A stretch of 7,401 nt of DNA from an uncultured Alphaproteobacteria bacterium (GTDB lineage Bacteria; Pseudomonadota; Alphaproteobacteria; UBA7887). Numbering within the stretch: position 1 is the stretch's first letter; the number at the start of each line of letters is the position of its first letter. The stretch lies in NCBI GenBank assembly GCA_913044255.1, contig CAJWOI010000131.1:1-7401 (forward strand), read 5' to 3'. This document shows, in pieces, positions 1-5,974 of this stretch. The notes beneath the pieces were generated by a model that was not told the DNA's origin, did no database searches, and worked only from the letters and a program-made list of their open reading frames with translations. Both the position numbers and the translations under genes were made by a program.

Positions 1-863
1 GGCCGGCCAGCCGCAGCCAGCTCGGCCACAGTGGAAGCGCCAGAACGACTGATCACCAAATGTGCGGCCCCAAGCGCCGCCGCCATATCCTCAATGAAAG
101 GACTTACTGACGCGTTGACACCACCAATCTCAAAAGCAGTTGCAACTTTATCTCGGTCTATTGCCCTACATTGATGAACTACCACTAAGCGCGTCTTCAA
201 GTATGAGGGCATTTGAGCAAGTGCCGCTGGCACAACTTCACTCAGCACACGTGACCCCTGACTGCCTCCAATTACCAACAATTGAATCTTTGAATCGGGA
301 CTGAGTGGACGGGTGACTTTCCCTCGTAAAGATACTATGTCAGTACGCACGGGCACACCTGTCCGAACTTCTTTGCCTCGGTGAACTCCCGCCAGCCCTG
401 TAGTGTTATCAAAAGAGGTGGCGATAGCCGATACCTTCGGAGCCAACAGCCGATTTGCTCGTCCCAACACAGCGTTGGCTTCATGAATTATTGTCGGCAA
501 TTTCATCCGCACCGCCACTAGCATCAGCGGTAACGATGCGTGGCCACCGAATCCCACGACGGCCACTGGCCCAAGCCAACGAATCAAAAACCATGCCTGC
601 ACGACTCCGACACTCAACTTCATGCCAGCGAGTGCTACACCCATCAAACCTTGATTCGAAAAGGGGCTAGAATACAACGTATAGCACGGCAAACCAGCAC
701 GACCACAACCAAGCTCAATCCCTCTCCGGTCAGTCACGAGCGTCGGCTGAAAACCCTGCCCACGCAAACAATGCGCTAACGTCTGTGCAGGAAAAATATG
801 TCCACCAGTGCCACCTGCAGCAATCAAAACACTGCCTGCACTATGTGCTTCGATACGGCACAC
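1..863 (-). CDS. murG: MurG, lipid II synthase (UDP-GlcNAc:MurNAc-pentapeptide-undecaprenol GlcNAc transferase), 3' end outside the window
   Basis: MurG transfers GlcNAc from UDP-GlcNAc to lipid I on the inner face of the membrane, giving lipid II. The frame is open without a stop from 863 to the window edge (287 complete codons). Visible motifs: the N-terminal glycine-rich loop GGTGGHIFPA (residues 17-26), a second glycine-rich loop GFGGHASLP (104-112), HEANAVLGRANR (127-138), the donor-side loop IGGSQGSR (198-205), HQCR (230-233) and SRSGASTVAELAAAGR at the end of the visible part (272-287). Family members are about 355-370 residues, so roughly 70-80 C-terminal residues are missing. I chose the GTG start at 863 because AGGAG sits 8 nt upstream and ftsW ends 2 nt before it; an in-frame ATG at 881 would overlap ftsW. 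The family is certain. GGY is GGH and HEQN is HEAN here, both unusual. It is not a pseudogene on this evidence. Confidence 0.97.
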   Translation of the reverse strand, partial: MCRIEAHSAGSVLIAAGGTGGHIFPAQTLAHCLRGQGFQPTLVTDRRGIELGCGRAGLPCYTLYSSPFSNQGLMGVALAGMKLSVGVVQAWFLIRWLGPVAVVGFGGHASLPLMLVAVRMKLPTIIHEANAVLGRANRLLAPKVSAIATSFDNTTGLAGVHRGKEVRTGVPVRTDIVSLRGKVTRPLSPDSKIQLLVIGGSQGSRVLSEVVPAALAQMPSYLKTRLVVVHQCRAIDRDKVATAFEIGGVNASVSPFIEDMAAALGAAHLVISRSGASTVAELAAAGR

Positions 864-865
864 GT

Positions 866-1990
866 TCAGGGCTCCTGCCATTTTTGGCGGTGCCGACGGG
901 TTAATGCCAGTAACATCCCCATGCCGAGTGACAGTGCGACCATGGATGAGCCACCGTAAGACACAAAGGGTAACGTCATTCCCTTCGTTGGGAGCAGATC
1001 TAATGCTACAGCCAAGTTAACAAATGCTTGGACACCAAACAAAATGACCAGACCAGCGCCCGATACGAGCACAAAAAAGTCTTCATTTTCCAACAAACGA
1101 ATTATTCCCCTCAGCACGACGAAGCCAAACAAACCAACAATTGCCAAACAACAAAGCAGACCGAACTCCTCACCAGCTACAGCAAAAATAAAATCGGCGT
1201 GAGCATCAGGGAGAGTATCTTTCACCACCCCCTCACCCGGGCCACGTCCCAACAACCCTCCATTGGCAAACGCATTCAGCGCGGTATCAACCTGATAACG
1301 ATCCCCTGTATCGGGATATAAAAATCGATCAATTCGGCTTTGTACGTGTGATAAAGAAAAATACCCTGTCACTAAACCAACCACGCCAACGACCGCGGCA
1401 ATGACTAAAGCATATGGCGGCATACCAGCAATAAAATGTTGACTAAGCCAGACTGCACCCACCACCAGCGCCATTCCGAAATCAGGCTGACTCACCAGCA
1501 ATGCCAAAACAAATATTAAAAGGGCGATCGAAAAAACGCGGCCATGGAGACACCCCTGTTTCTTTGGGCGCGTCAAAAGCCAAGCGGTAACAACTGCAAA
1601 ACTCGGTTTTACCAACTCAGACGGCTGCATCGATAGCCCTGCCAGTGATATCCAGCGTCGTGCACCATTTATATCGGTGCCAAACACCAAAACCAAAACC
1701 ATGAGCAATAATCCAAAAACAAACAACAAAAGTGCGAGACGCCGAACTCCAACCGGGGACAGCAGGGAGACCCCAAGCATCAACATCAAGGCAGGCCCCA
1801 AAGTGGCTAGATGTCTATGGACAAAATGAAAACTATCAAATTGCATCCGCTCTGCAACCGAGGGACTCGCCGCCATTACTAAAATTGCTCCGAACGCACT
1901 CAACAACATTAATGCAGCCATCGACCAGCGGTCCACAGTCCACCACCATCGACCAAGCACACTATTGTCTGTGCGCAACACCGAAATCAT
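866..1990 (-). CDS. ftsW: FtsW, septal peptidoglycan glycosyltransferase (SEDS family)
   Basis: FtsW is the polytopic SEDS glycan polymerase that, with the class B PBP FtsI, builds septal peptidoglycan from lipid II. The 374-residue product has about ten hydrophobic segments (for example 24-43, 64-82, 85-104, 152-187, 192-212, 277-296, 306-330, 343-365). Family motifs appear in order: NGARRWI (108-114), QPSELVKP (122-129), QPDFG (168-172), the large extracytoplasmic loop GRGPGEGVVKDTLPDAHADF ending at 267, and LLPTKGMTLPFVSYGGSS (332-349). The aspartate in HADF (D266) matches the essential SEDS aspartate. RodA is the alternative, but the N-terminal VDRW and SFHFV segments and the location between murD and murG favour FtsW. 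The ATG start overlaps the murD stop (ATGA), with AAGGGGA upstream. It ends 2 nt before murG. Length is normal and nothing is missing. Confidence 0.97.
   Translation of the reverse strand: MISVLRTDNSVLGRWWWTVDRWSMAALMLLSAFGAILVMAASPSVAERMQFDSFHFVHRHLATLGPALMLMLGVSLLSPVGVRRLALLLFVFGLLLMVLVLVFGTDINGARRWISLAGLSMQPSELVKPSFAVVTAWLLTRPKKQGCLHGRVFSIALLIFVLALLVSQPDFGMALVVGAVWLSQHFIAGMPPYALVIAAVVGVVGLVTGYFSLSHVQSRIDRFLYPDTGDRYQVDTALNAFANGGLLGRGPGEGVVKDTLPDAHADFIFAVAGEEFGLLCCLAIVGLFGFVVLRGIIRLLENEDFFVLVSGAGLVILFGVQAFVNLAVALDLLPTKGMTLPFVSYGGSSMVALSLGMGMLLALTRRHRQKWQEP
872..876 (-). promoter_or_regulatory. Shine-Dalgarno site of murG
   Basis: The minus strand reads AGGAG followed by 8 nt and then GTG at 863-861. 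The site lies inside the last codons of ftsW, whose TGA (868-866) falls between the site and the start. It decides for GTG 863 over the in-frame ATG at 881, which would place the site inside the gene. Confidence 0.75.
1987..1990 (-). other. ATGA stop/start overlap of murD and ftsW
   Basis: On the minus strand the four bases ATGA hold both the ftsW start (ATG, 1990-1988) and the murD stop (TGA, 1989-1987). This is the standard arrangement for termination-reinitiation coupling and suggests the ligase and the septal polymerase are made in linked amounts. The coupling itself is inferred from the layout. Confidence 0.9.
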
Positions 1991-3420
1991 TCGGAAGTCC
2001 CCTTGTGCTGTGTTGTGTTCTTCGTAACAGAGGACCCTGTCTTCATTGTTTCGAAACCCTGCACCAGAGAACGAAATGTATCTCCTCGCTCCTCAAAATC
2101 TTTGAACTGATCAAACGACGCACAGGCCGGCGAAAACAACACCACGCCCGCTTCATCGCCACAATCCAATGCCGCATCACGAGCTTGCGCGACAGCAATG
2201 TCCAGGGTGCCGCTGACGGTCAGAGCGACGAGGCCCTGCAATTTTTCCGCAAAATATGTGGCTGCTTCGCCAATCAAAAAGACATGGGCAACGCGAGGGA
2301 GGACGTCTCCGAGGGAATCTAGAGACAAATCTTTTGCGCGGCCGCCAGCAATCCAATAGATCGATGAATGACAAGCCAGTGCATGCGTCGCAGCCGAAAT
2401 ATTCGTTGCCTTACTGTCATTGATGTAACGAATGCCATCAATAACCGCCACTTCTTCTTGTCGGTGCGGTAAGCCAGAATACTTCTCCAGACCGGATACA
2501 GCAGATATTCTGGAAAGGCCGCACACCCGTGCCGCCGCAAAAGCGGCAGCAGCGTTTTGCCAGTTGTGCTGTCCGGGAAGCGCTTGAACAGTTCGAAGAT
2601 CTGCAGCAGCAACACATTTGCCTTCGATATTGTCAAAAAGCTGCCCTTCTATGACATAAACGCCACCTGCCACTGATCTCCTGCCTGATATGGGCACAAC
2701 CCTTTGGACGCCGAGCGCAGTCAGCTGATTTGCGAGATCCAGTGACACCGGATCATCGATACCAACAACCGCCACGCAAGTTTCGTTCTGACGTTTGAAG
2801 ATATTTTTCTTTGCATCAATATACCCTTTTAGTCCACCATGGCGATCAAGATGATCCGCGCTTAAATTTAGCCAGACCGCCACGTTAAAAACAGTCGTTT
2901 CCATTAAGTCGAGCTGGTAAGAGGAAAGTTCGAGCACATATGTTCCGGAGCCACCCAATGGCTCCAAACTCAACGCAGGTTGACCTAAATTGGCACCTAT
3001 TTGGATTTGCTCTCCTGCGGTGCGCATCAAACAACCCAACAACGAAGTGGCTGTTGATTTTCCGTTAGTCCCAGTGATTCCCACAAGTCGGGCTGCAGCC
3101 ACAGATCGTGCCAAAAGTTCCACATCTCCCAATATTTTCACTCCAGACGAGCGCGCCATAGTTACCACGGGATGCGGGACTGGATGTGTCAAAGGAATGC
3201 CAGGGCTTAATACGAGATGACGAACGCCGGAAAATCCAGCAGAAGTAAAATTGGCTAGGCAAATACCCTGGGCCGCCGCCGCTTCACGCTGTGTTACGAC
3301 ATCGTCCCAGGCGACAACATTTGCCCCACCTGCTGCAAGTGCCAACGCAGTGGACAGACCGGAACGACCAAGACCGAACACCGCAATTTTTTCGCTTGCA
3401 AAGCTCGTAACAGGTATCAT
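1987..3420 (-). CDS. murD: MurD, UDP-N-acetylmuramoyl-L-alanine--D-glutamate ligase
   Basis: MurD is the cytoplasmic ATP-dependent ligase that adds D-Glu to UDP-MurNAc-L-Ala. The 477-residue product shows all three Mur-ligase domains: an N-terminal Rossmann domain with FGLGRSGLS (15-23) for the UDP substrate, a central ATPase domain with P-loop GITGTNGKST (114-123), ELSSYQLD (164-171), NLSADHLDRHG (185-195) and K204 at the usual carbamylated-lysine position (AKKNIF), then GQHNWQNAAAA (283-293), and a C-terminal domain with NDSKATN (334-340), GGRAKD (359-364) and FSPACASFDQFKDFEERGDT (429-448). It carries a polar tail of about 20 residues (458-477) after the last conserved block, making it longer than E. 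coli MurD (about 438). The start ATG is 4 nt after the mraY stop, with no clear Shine-Dalgarno site; the next in-frame start would cut the Rossmann fold. The murD stop overlaps the ftsW start. Confidence 0.98.
   Translation of the reverse strand: MIPVTSFASEKIAVFGLGRSGLSTALALAAGGANVVAWDDVVTQREAAAAQGICLANFTSAGFSGVRHLVLSPGIPLTHPVPHPVVTMARSSGVKILGDVELLARSVAAARLVGITGTNGKSTATSLLGCLMRTAGEQIQIGANLGQPALSLEPLGGSGTYVLELSSYQLDLMETTVFNVAVWLNLSADHLDRHGGLKGYIDAKKNIFKRQNETCVAVVGIDDPVSLDLANQLTALGVQRVVPISGRRSVAGGVYVIEGQLFDNIEGKCVAAADLRTVQALPGQHNWQNAAAAFAAARVCGLSRISAVSGLEKYSGLPHRQEEVAVIDGIRYINDSKATNISAATHALACHSSIYWIAGGRAKDLSLDSLGDVLPRVAHVFLIGEAATYFAEKLQGLVALTVSGTLDIAVAQARDAALDCGDEAGVVLFSPACASFDQFKDFEERGDTFRSLVQGFETMKTGSSVTKNTTQHKGTSE
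1998..2004 (-). promoter_or_regulatory. Shine-Dalgarno site of ftsW
   Basis: The minus strand reads AAGGGGA, whose AGGGG core ends 8 nt before the ftsW ATG (1990-1988). It lies within the last codons of murD. The fifth base is G rather than A, which still allows a G-U pair with the 16S rRNA tail. This supports the overlapping start at 1990. Confidence 0.6.
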
Positions 3421-3424
3421 GAAT

Positions 3425-4513
3425 TTAACGCAGCTTCAGGGTCGCTAAACCGGCGAGCGCAAGGATCAAAGCGATGATCCAGAAACGGATTACAATGGTG
3501 GATTCTTGCCAACCTTTCTGTTCGTAGTGGTGGTGCAGGGGCGCCATACGAAAAACCCGCTGCCCAGTTACTTTGAAAGAAATTACTTGGACTATTACTG
3601 ACACCGCCTCCAAAACAAAAAGTCCTCCGACAATTGCCAAAACGAGCTCGTGCTTGGTGATGACGCTAATAGCACCCAAAGAACCTCCAGCTGATAAGCT
3701 GCCCGTGTCTCCCATAAAAACCATTGCTGGAGGGGCATTAAACCAAAGAAAACCGAGGCTAGCACCGACCAAGGCGCCGCAAACGACAGCGAGCTCACCG
3801 GAGCCCGGGACTGAATGCAGTTGCAGGTAATTTGCAAATACGGCATTCCCGACCAGGTAACAAACAAACCCAAAGCACGCTGCGGCTATCATTATCGGAA
3901 CAATAGCAAGACCATCGAGACCATCGGTCAGATTGACTGCATTAGATGCACCTACAATCACCAGTACCGAGAACGGCAGAAAAAACCAACCAAGGTCAAT
4001 TAATGCGTCCTTAAAGAACGGAATAGCCAAATTACCTTTTAGCTCACCAGGAAGTAAGTGTCCGATCCACACAATCGCCGCACCTGCAATTACCACTTCG
4101 ATGATCAACTTCATTTTCCCAGGCAAACCGGCGTGGTGTTGACGAGTAACTTTCAGGTAATCGTCGACGAATCCAACTAGGCCAAACCCAAGAGTAACCA
4201 ACAACACTACCCACACAAATTGATTTCCTAAATCTGCCCACAATAGAGTAGCCATTGAGAATGCGAGAAGTATCAGAACCCCTCCCATGGTCGGGGTTCC
4301 CGCCTTGGCTAATAGATGGCTTTTGGGTCCATCCTTGCGAATGGGCTGCCCATTCCCTTGTCGCAACCTTAATAGGTTAATAATCATAGGACCGAAAAGG
4401 AAACTAACTATTAGGGCCGTGATTATTGCGCCGCCTGTTCTGAAAGTTAGATATCTAAATAAATTAAATATTGCGTGGCCGTCGGCGAGTGGAGCGAACA
4501 GGTTGTAAAGCAT
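3425..4513 (-). CDS. mraY: MraY, phospho-MurNAc-pentapeptide translocase (lipid I synthase)
   Basis: MraY is an integral inner-membrane enzyme that transfers phospho-MurNAc-pentapeptide from UDP to undecaprenyl phosphate, making lipid I and UMP. The product is 362 residues, normal for the family, and rich in membrane segments. Motifs in order: GPKSHLLAKAGTPTMGG (62-78), FVDDYLK with the two conserved aspartates D117 and D118, NAVNLTDGLDGLA (191-203), FNAPPAMVFMGDTGSL (258-273) with D269 at the third essential aspartate position, and MAPLHHHYE (323-331) with the HHH triad at 327-329. The N-terminus FRYLTFRTGGA resembles alphaproteobacterial MraY. The ATG at 4513 comes 11 nt after the murF stop. 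Only a weak GGGA (4523-4520) lies 6 nt before it, so coupling to murF translation is likely. The 4 nt gap before murD leaves no room for separate control. Confidence 0.98.
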   Translation of the reverse strand: MLYNLFAPLADGHAIFNLFRYLTFRTGGAIITALIVSFLFGPMIINLLRLRQGNGQPIRKDGPKSHLLAKAGTPTMGGVLILLAFSMATLLWADLGNQFVWVVLLVTLGFGLVGFVDDYLKVTRQHHAGLPGKMKLIIEVVIAGAAIVWIGHLLPGELKGNLAIPFFKDALIDLGWFFLPFSVLVIVGASNAVNLTDGLDGLAIVPIMIAAACFGFVCYLVGNAVFANYLQLHSVPGSGELAVVCGALVGASLGFLWFNAPPAMVFMGDTGSLSAGGSLGAISVITKHELVLAIVGGLFVLEAVSVIVQVISFKVTGQRVFRMAPLHHHYEQKGWQESTIVIRFWIIALILALAGLATLKLR

Positions 4514-4524
4514 GGAATATCCCG

Positions 4525-5961
4525 TCAGTGGCTACTGGTAGCCACAACCGTGTCTAGATTGTTGGACGCCTGCCGCAATGCCTTTACTACTCCAGCCATG
4601 TTACTGCCCTGCGAACCCTTGACCAACACTACGTCCCCGCGGCCCAACGCAAATACCACGGGCGCCACTATCTGAGATGCATATCCCGCATGTGCGCCAA
4701 GCCGGTTAGGAGACAATGCTTCGCGCAAATGCAGCATGCGGCTCCCAACAGTGAAGACTAAATCAACATCGGCAGCTGTGATATTCTCGGCTAGCCTCGC
4801 ATGCAGGATGCTCTCATCCGACCCAAGCTCCAACATGTCCCCTAAGATCGCAATCTTGCGACCAGCATGCTTCGGGCGAGCAGAGCCCAGCAAGTCGAGC
4901 GCTGCACACATCGAAACCGGATTTGCATTATAGCTATCGTCAATTAATTCGATTTCACCATCACCCAGGTTTATTAAATATCGAGCGCCACGCCCTTGCA
5001 TGGCCTGAAACTCTTTTAAAGACCCGATAGCGTCCTGAGCGCTTTCGCCGAGGCCATGTAAAACTCCGAGTACGGCTAGACTATTGCAAGCCCAGTGCAA
5101 ACCGTCCGCACCCAACTGGTACGCAAGAGTCTGCCCAGCAACGTTAACCATGAGAGAATTCGAGCCAAGCTCCGAATCATATTCCATCAACTGAATAGTT
5201 GCGCCCTCGGCGCGTCCAAAACCAATTACTTGTTCGACGGTACCTTCTGCTGCGGAGCGTAACTGTTCGAAGAACGGACTATCTCGGTTAAGTACCGCGA
5301 TGCCATCAGACTCGATACCATCAAAAATCTCAGACTTAGCCGCAGCTATCTCGTCGATATTGTTAAAGTTACCTAGATGCACCGCAGCAACATTGGTTAT
5401 AACGCCAATATGTGGACGAGAAAGTTTGCTAAGTGCGGCAATCTCACCGGCATGATTCATACCAATTTCTATTACCGCGTAATCCATATCTTCGGGCAGA
5501 TTCGCGAGCGTCAGCGGTACCCCAATGGCGTTATTATAGCTCCGTATGCTGGCATGCACTGAACCAAAAACTGAGAGTGCCAGCCGCAGCATTTCTTTGG
5601 AACCGGTTTTCCCAACACTTCCAGTTACACCAATCACCCGGGCACGACTCCGATCGCGACCGGCAGCACCAAGCGCAGACAAGCCCAACAGAGTGTCCGT
5701 CACACGGAGCAACGGAGTTTGTGGCCCTACGGTATCCGGCACACGCGACACCATTGCAGCGACAGCCCCTGCCCGAAGAGCGGCGTTGATATAATCATGG
5801 CCGTCGAAGTGGGTGCCAATAAGCGCAATGAATAGTTCACCCGGCACCAACGTGCGACTATCGATAGAAACACCACTAGCGGTCCAAGGCAAGTTTATCC
5901 GACCACCTGTTGCCCTAGCAGCAGCATCCGCCGTCCACAATTCTGTTCCCGCAGACGCCAT
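4525..5961 (-). CDS. murF: MurF, UDP-MurNAc-tripeptide--D-alanyl-D-alanine ligase
   Basis: MurF is the cytoplasmic ATP-dependent ligase that adds D-Ala-D-Ala to UDP-MurNAc-tripeptide, completing the pentapeptide used by MraY. The 478-residue product has the N-terminal substrate domain with SIDSRTLVPGELFIAL (32-47), the central ATPase domain with P-loop GVTGSVGKTGSKE (111-123), RSYNNAIGVPLTL (140-152), EIGMNHAGEI (165-174), ITNVAAVHLGNF (188-199) and AAAKSEIFDG with K209 at the carbamylated-lysine position, and the C-terminal domain with GRGAR (323-327), DDSYNANPVSM (341-351), ILGDMLELG (372-380) and VLVKGSQGSNM (445-455). GSVGKT rather than GTNGKT is typical of MurF and separates it from MurC, MurD and MurE. 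The ATG at 5961 has AGGAG 8 nt upstream. It follows murE by 11 nt and precedes mraY by 11 nt. Length is normal and no key residue is missing. Confidence 0.98.
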   Translation of the reverse strand: MASAGTELWTADAAARATGGRINLPWTASGVSIDSRTLVPGELFIALIGTHFDGHDYINAALRAGAVAAMVSRVPDTVGPQTPLLRVTDTLLGLSALGAAGRDRSRARVIGVTGSVGKTGSKEMLRLALSVFGSVHASIRSYNNAIGVPLTLANLPEDMDYAVIEIGMNHAGEIAALSKLSRPHIGVITNVAAVHLGNFNNIDEIAAAKSEIFDGIESDGIAVLNRDSPFFEQLRSAAEGTVEQVIGFGRAEGATIQLMEYDSELGSNSLMVNVAGQTLAYQLGADGLHWACNSLAVLGVLHGLGESAQDAIGSLKEFQAMQGRGARYLINLGDGEIELIDDSYNANPVSMCAALDLLGSARPKHAGRKIAILGDMLELGSDESILHARLAENITAADVDLVFTVGSRMLHLREALSPNRLGAHAGYASQIVAPVVFALGRGDVVLVKGSQGSNMAGVVKALRQASNNLDTVVATSSH

Positions 5962-5969
5962 AGCTAGAG

Positions 5970-5974
5970 CTCCT
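5970..5974 (-). promoter_or_regulatory. Shine-Dalgarno site of murF, overlapping the murE stop
   Basis: The minus strand reads TAGGAG, then 8 nt, then the murF ATG (5961-5959). The AG of the murE stop codon TAG (5975-5973) forms the first two bases of AGGAG, so ribosomes ending murE stop on the murF binding site. It supports ATG 5961 as the start. Confidence 0.8.

Noticed and set aside
1..8. Palindrome GGCCGGCC at the window edge
   Set aside because: It falls within the MurG codons for Ala-Gly-Arg-Pro in a conserved motif, and a single 8-base palindrome needs no further explanation.
1..863. Apparent absence of a gene, or a broken murG, at the left end
   Set aside because: Translating the minus strand by hand gives an unbroken MurG frame to the window edge. 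It only lacks a stop because the window ends.
879..881. In-frame ATG as the murG start
   Set aside because: It would overlap ftsW by 16 nt and lacks a good ribosome site, while GTG at 863 has AGGAG at 8 nt. Not excluded, but less likely.
1732..2322. A 196-codon open frame on the plus strand
   Set aside because: It lies wholly antisense to ftsW and murD, both of which have full motif support. Its translation shows no recognisable domain and it is a shadow of the real genes.
4440..4475. AT-rich stretch that could resemble a promoter
   Set aside because: It encodes the conserved MraY segment NLFRYLTF and the AT bias follows from the Asn, Phe, Tyr and Leu codons. No convincing spaced -35 and -10 pair was seen.
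5433..5789. Plus-strand open frames of 82-118 codons opposite murF
   Set aside because: They are antisense to the P-loop region of murF, overlap one another in different frames, and show low-complexity basic translations typical of shadow frames.
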